Shown here: positions 6,435 through 7,445 of the stretch, in pieces
Numbering within the stretch: the first letter of the stretch is position 1
Layout of the letters: each line of letters begins with the position of its first letter
NCBI GenBank assembly: GCA_021821705.1
Contig: JAKACE010000083.1
Coordinates: 1-7,445 of the forward strand
Direction of reading: 5' to 3'
DNA length: 7,445 nucleotides
DNA from: Actinomycetes bacterium
GTDB lineage: Bacteria > Actinomycetota > Acidimicrobiia > Acidimicrobiales > Palsa-688
Notes under the pieces: model-generated
Databases searched by the model: none
What the model saw: the letters and a program-made list of their open reading frames with translations, nothing else
What the model was told of the DNA's origin: nothing
Translations under genes and position numbers: made by a program

Positions 6435-7412
6435 ATGGTACGGGCACGGGATAGAGGGCCGGTCTGGCCCGGCCAGTCGTCGGACGCCGGTAGGGGTGAC
6501 AGGCATCCCTACTGGGACAGGCCGCGACGAGGTAGGCGCACCGCACTGGTCGCCGGGGTCAGCGCCGGGGTGGTCGTAGTGGCCGGGGCGGTGGTCACGA
6601 TCGCCGTCTCGGGAGGGGCTGTGCATCCGAGCCATGCGGCCCTGCGCAGTGGCAGGTCGTCGACGGTAGTGCCCCGGGGGCCTGCCTCCACCCGTAGCGT
6701 CACCACGTCGGCGGCCACGACGGTGCCTGTCTCGACGGCACGGACGTCGGCATCCCCCTCGTCGGGACCTACTTCCACTGTCCCCACCGGCCGGGGAGCA
6801 CTGCCGGGGCCGGGCAGCTCGATCGCACCCTCCGTGACAGCCGGGACGGCTGTTCCCTGGTCGCCTACCTCTCCCGACACCCTGGTGGGTGCGAGTGGCA
6901 ACCCAGCCGATTGGCCTGCCGCCCGGCCCGAACCCCCCTCCCTGGCCGGAGCATACAGCAGCAACATGATGACGGTCTTCCTGACGCTGGTGCGCTACCA
7001 GGACTGGGTGTGGTCCCACCCTGACCCGTCTCTGGTGAGGAACTACATGATGCCAGGCACTGCCGCCTACCGAAATGAGGAGGCCTCCATTAGCACCTTC
7101 GCGCGGCGGTCGTTGCATGCTGACCCTTCGCCGACCGAGATCGACTGGCTGGCAATTACTGGTCGCCCGCGGCGGATGCTAGGTAAGACACTGGGCGGAC
7201 ATCCCGCATACACGCCGTGCGCTGTCACGGCGGTAATTAATCAGAGAGTCGGTACATTATTGAGCCCAGAGGGAAAGCCTGAGCTCCGCTCACCGGGAGG
7301 AGGGCGCGCAGCATTTTCTGAGGTGCTTGACCAGGGCCTCGACGGTCGGTGGAGGATCGCTGGTATCGTGAGGCTGCATCCAGCGCACGGCCTAGGGTCT
7401 TTAGCAGGATGA
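6435..7412 (+). CDS. Single-pass membrane protein with Ser/Thr/Pro stalk and NTF2-like C-terminal domain
   Basis: The product is 325 residues. An Arg-rich cytoplasmic tail (1-35, RPRRGRR just before the membrane) precedes one hydrophobic helix (about 36-59), giving an N-in, C-out topology. Residues 60-170 are a Ser/Thr/Pro/Gly-rich low-complexity stalk. The C-terminal domain (about 175-316) has TVFLTLVRYQDWVWSHPD, VRNYMMPGTAAY, PTEIDWLAITG, a hydrophobic strand AVTAVINQ, SPGGGRAAFSEVL and a closing DGRWRIAGIVRLHP. Helices followed by strands, ending in a W-R-I strand, suggest an NTF2-like fold. This is the general plan of VirB8 and TcpC, assembly proteins of type IV secretion systems, and fits the coupling ATPase nearby; the assignment is inference. 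ATG 6435 has GGAAGGGGAG at 6414-6423, eleven bases away. From about nt 7040 codon use becomes less GC-rich, and the only two in-frame TTA codons in the window are here (7257-7259, 7401-7403). Confidence 0.85.
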   Translation: MVRARDRGPVWPGQSSDAGRGDRHPYWDRPRRGRRTALVAGVSAGVVVVAGAVVTIAVSGGAVHPSHAALRSGRSSTVVPRGPASTRSVTTSAATTVPVSTARTSASPSSGPTSTVPTGRGALPGPGSSIAPSVTAGTAVPWSPTSPDTLVGASGNPADWPAARPEPPSLAGAYSSNMMTVFLTLVRYQDWVWSHPDPSLVRNYMMPGTAAYRNEEASISTFARRSLHADPSPTEIDWLAITGRPRRMLGKTLGGHPAYTPCAVTAVINQRVGTLLSPEGKPELRSPGGGRAAFSEVLDQGLDGRWRIAGIVRLHPAHGLGSLAG

Positions 7413-7445
7413 GCACCTTTATCAGCCCACGGCTGCGAGGTGTAC
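7409..7445 (+). CDS. Possible start of a further gene, cut by the window edge
   Basis: ATG at 7409 overlaps the preceding stop in an ATGA junction, the same coupling style used elsewhere in the cluster, and the frame stays open to the edge (MSTFISPRLRGV). A CTAGGG around 7392-7397 lies about 11 bases upstream as a weak ribosome binding site. Only 12 residues are visible, so no function can be given. Confidence 0.4.
   Translation, partial: MSTFISPRLRGV

Noticed and set aside
6229..6546. Asn/Gln-rich minus-strand peptide
   Set aside because: It is the direct reverse reading of the GTT-rich tract, with no start signal or homology; low complexity explains it.
5475..7118. 547-codon open frame on the minus strand
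   Set aside because: It runs antisense across two well-supported genes and the T-rich tract, and its translation is low-complexity Arg/Gly/His-rich with no recognisable motif. Long antisense frames are expected in GC-rich DNA.
7327..7332. TTGACC as a -35 box for the gene starting at 7409
   Set aside because: No -10-like hexamer at 16-19 bases; the sequence TATCGT is about 31 bases away.
1..7445. tRNA, rRNA, CRISPR array, transposase or att-site repeats
   Set aside because: Looked for and not seen on either strand by eye; short or degenerate elements could be missed without a search tool.

Overview
The window is very GC-rich (G and C dominate third codon positions almost throughout), every gene lies on the + strand, and start codons are mostly GTG or ATG with short overlaps between genes. 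A gene of the mycothiol-dependent maleylpyruvate isomerase type, and an actinobacterial-style TraG/VirD4-like ATPase, point to a high-GC actinobacterium. The TrpA motif 'YVTGGL' and the overall style would fit an Acidimicrobiia-like lineage, but that finer placement is inference only.

Layout. (1) Positions 2-1611 hold the end of a tryptophan operon: the C-terminal two thirds of trpB and a complete trpA, joined by a GTGA overlap. (2) Positions 1612-1737 are a non-coding junction with an unusual set of GGGGAA repeats spaced exactly 12 bp apart, plus inverted repeats able to form alternative hairpins. (3) Positions 1738-5545 hold three tightly packed genes joined by GTGA overlaps: a sigma-factor-like/HTH protein, a two-TM TraG/VirD4-type coupling ATPase, and an AAA+/Orc-like ATPase. 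(4) Positions about 5583-6290 encode a mycothiol-dependent maleylpyruvate isomerase family protein. (5) Positions 6291-6434 are a second non-coding stretch, with a GC-rich hairpin followed by a strikingly T-rich, A-poor tract. (6) Positions 6435-7412 encode a single-pass membrane protein with a Ser/Thr/Pro-rich stalk and a C-terminal domain resembling the NTF2-like fold, the general architecture of VirB8/TcpC-type secretion assembly factors. Its last third is less GC-rich and contains the only two in-frame TTA codons seen in the window. A further gene probably begins at 7409 and runs off the edge.

How they may work together. trpB and trpA catalyse the last two steps of tryptophan synthesis and are housekeeping genes. 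The downstream block reads as part of a type IV secretion or conjugation-like membrane machine: a coupling ATPase, a soluble AAA+ partner, a dedicated DNA-binding regulator and a VirB8-like membrane protein. No relaxase, integrase, transposase or VirB4-type ATPase is visible here, so whether this is a mobile element, a domesticated secretion system or a fragment of a larger locus cannot be decided from this window.
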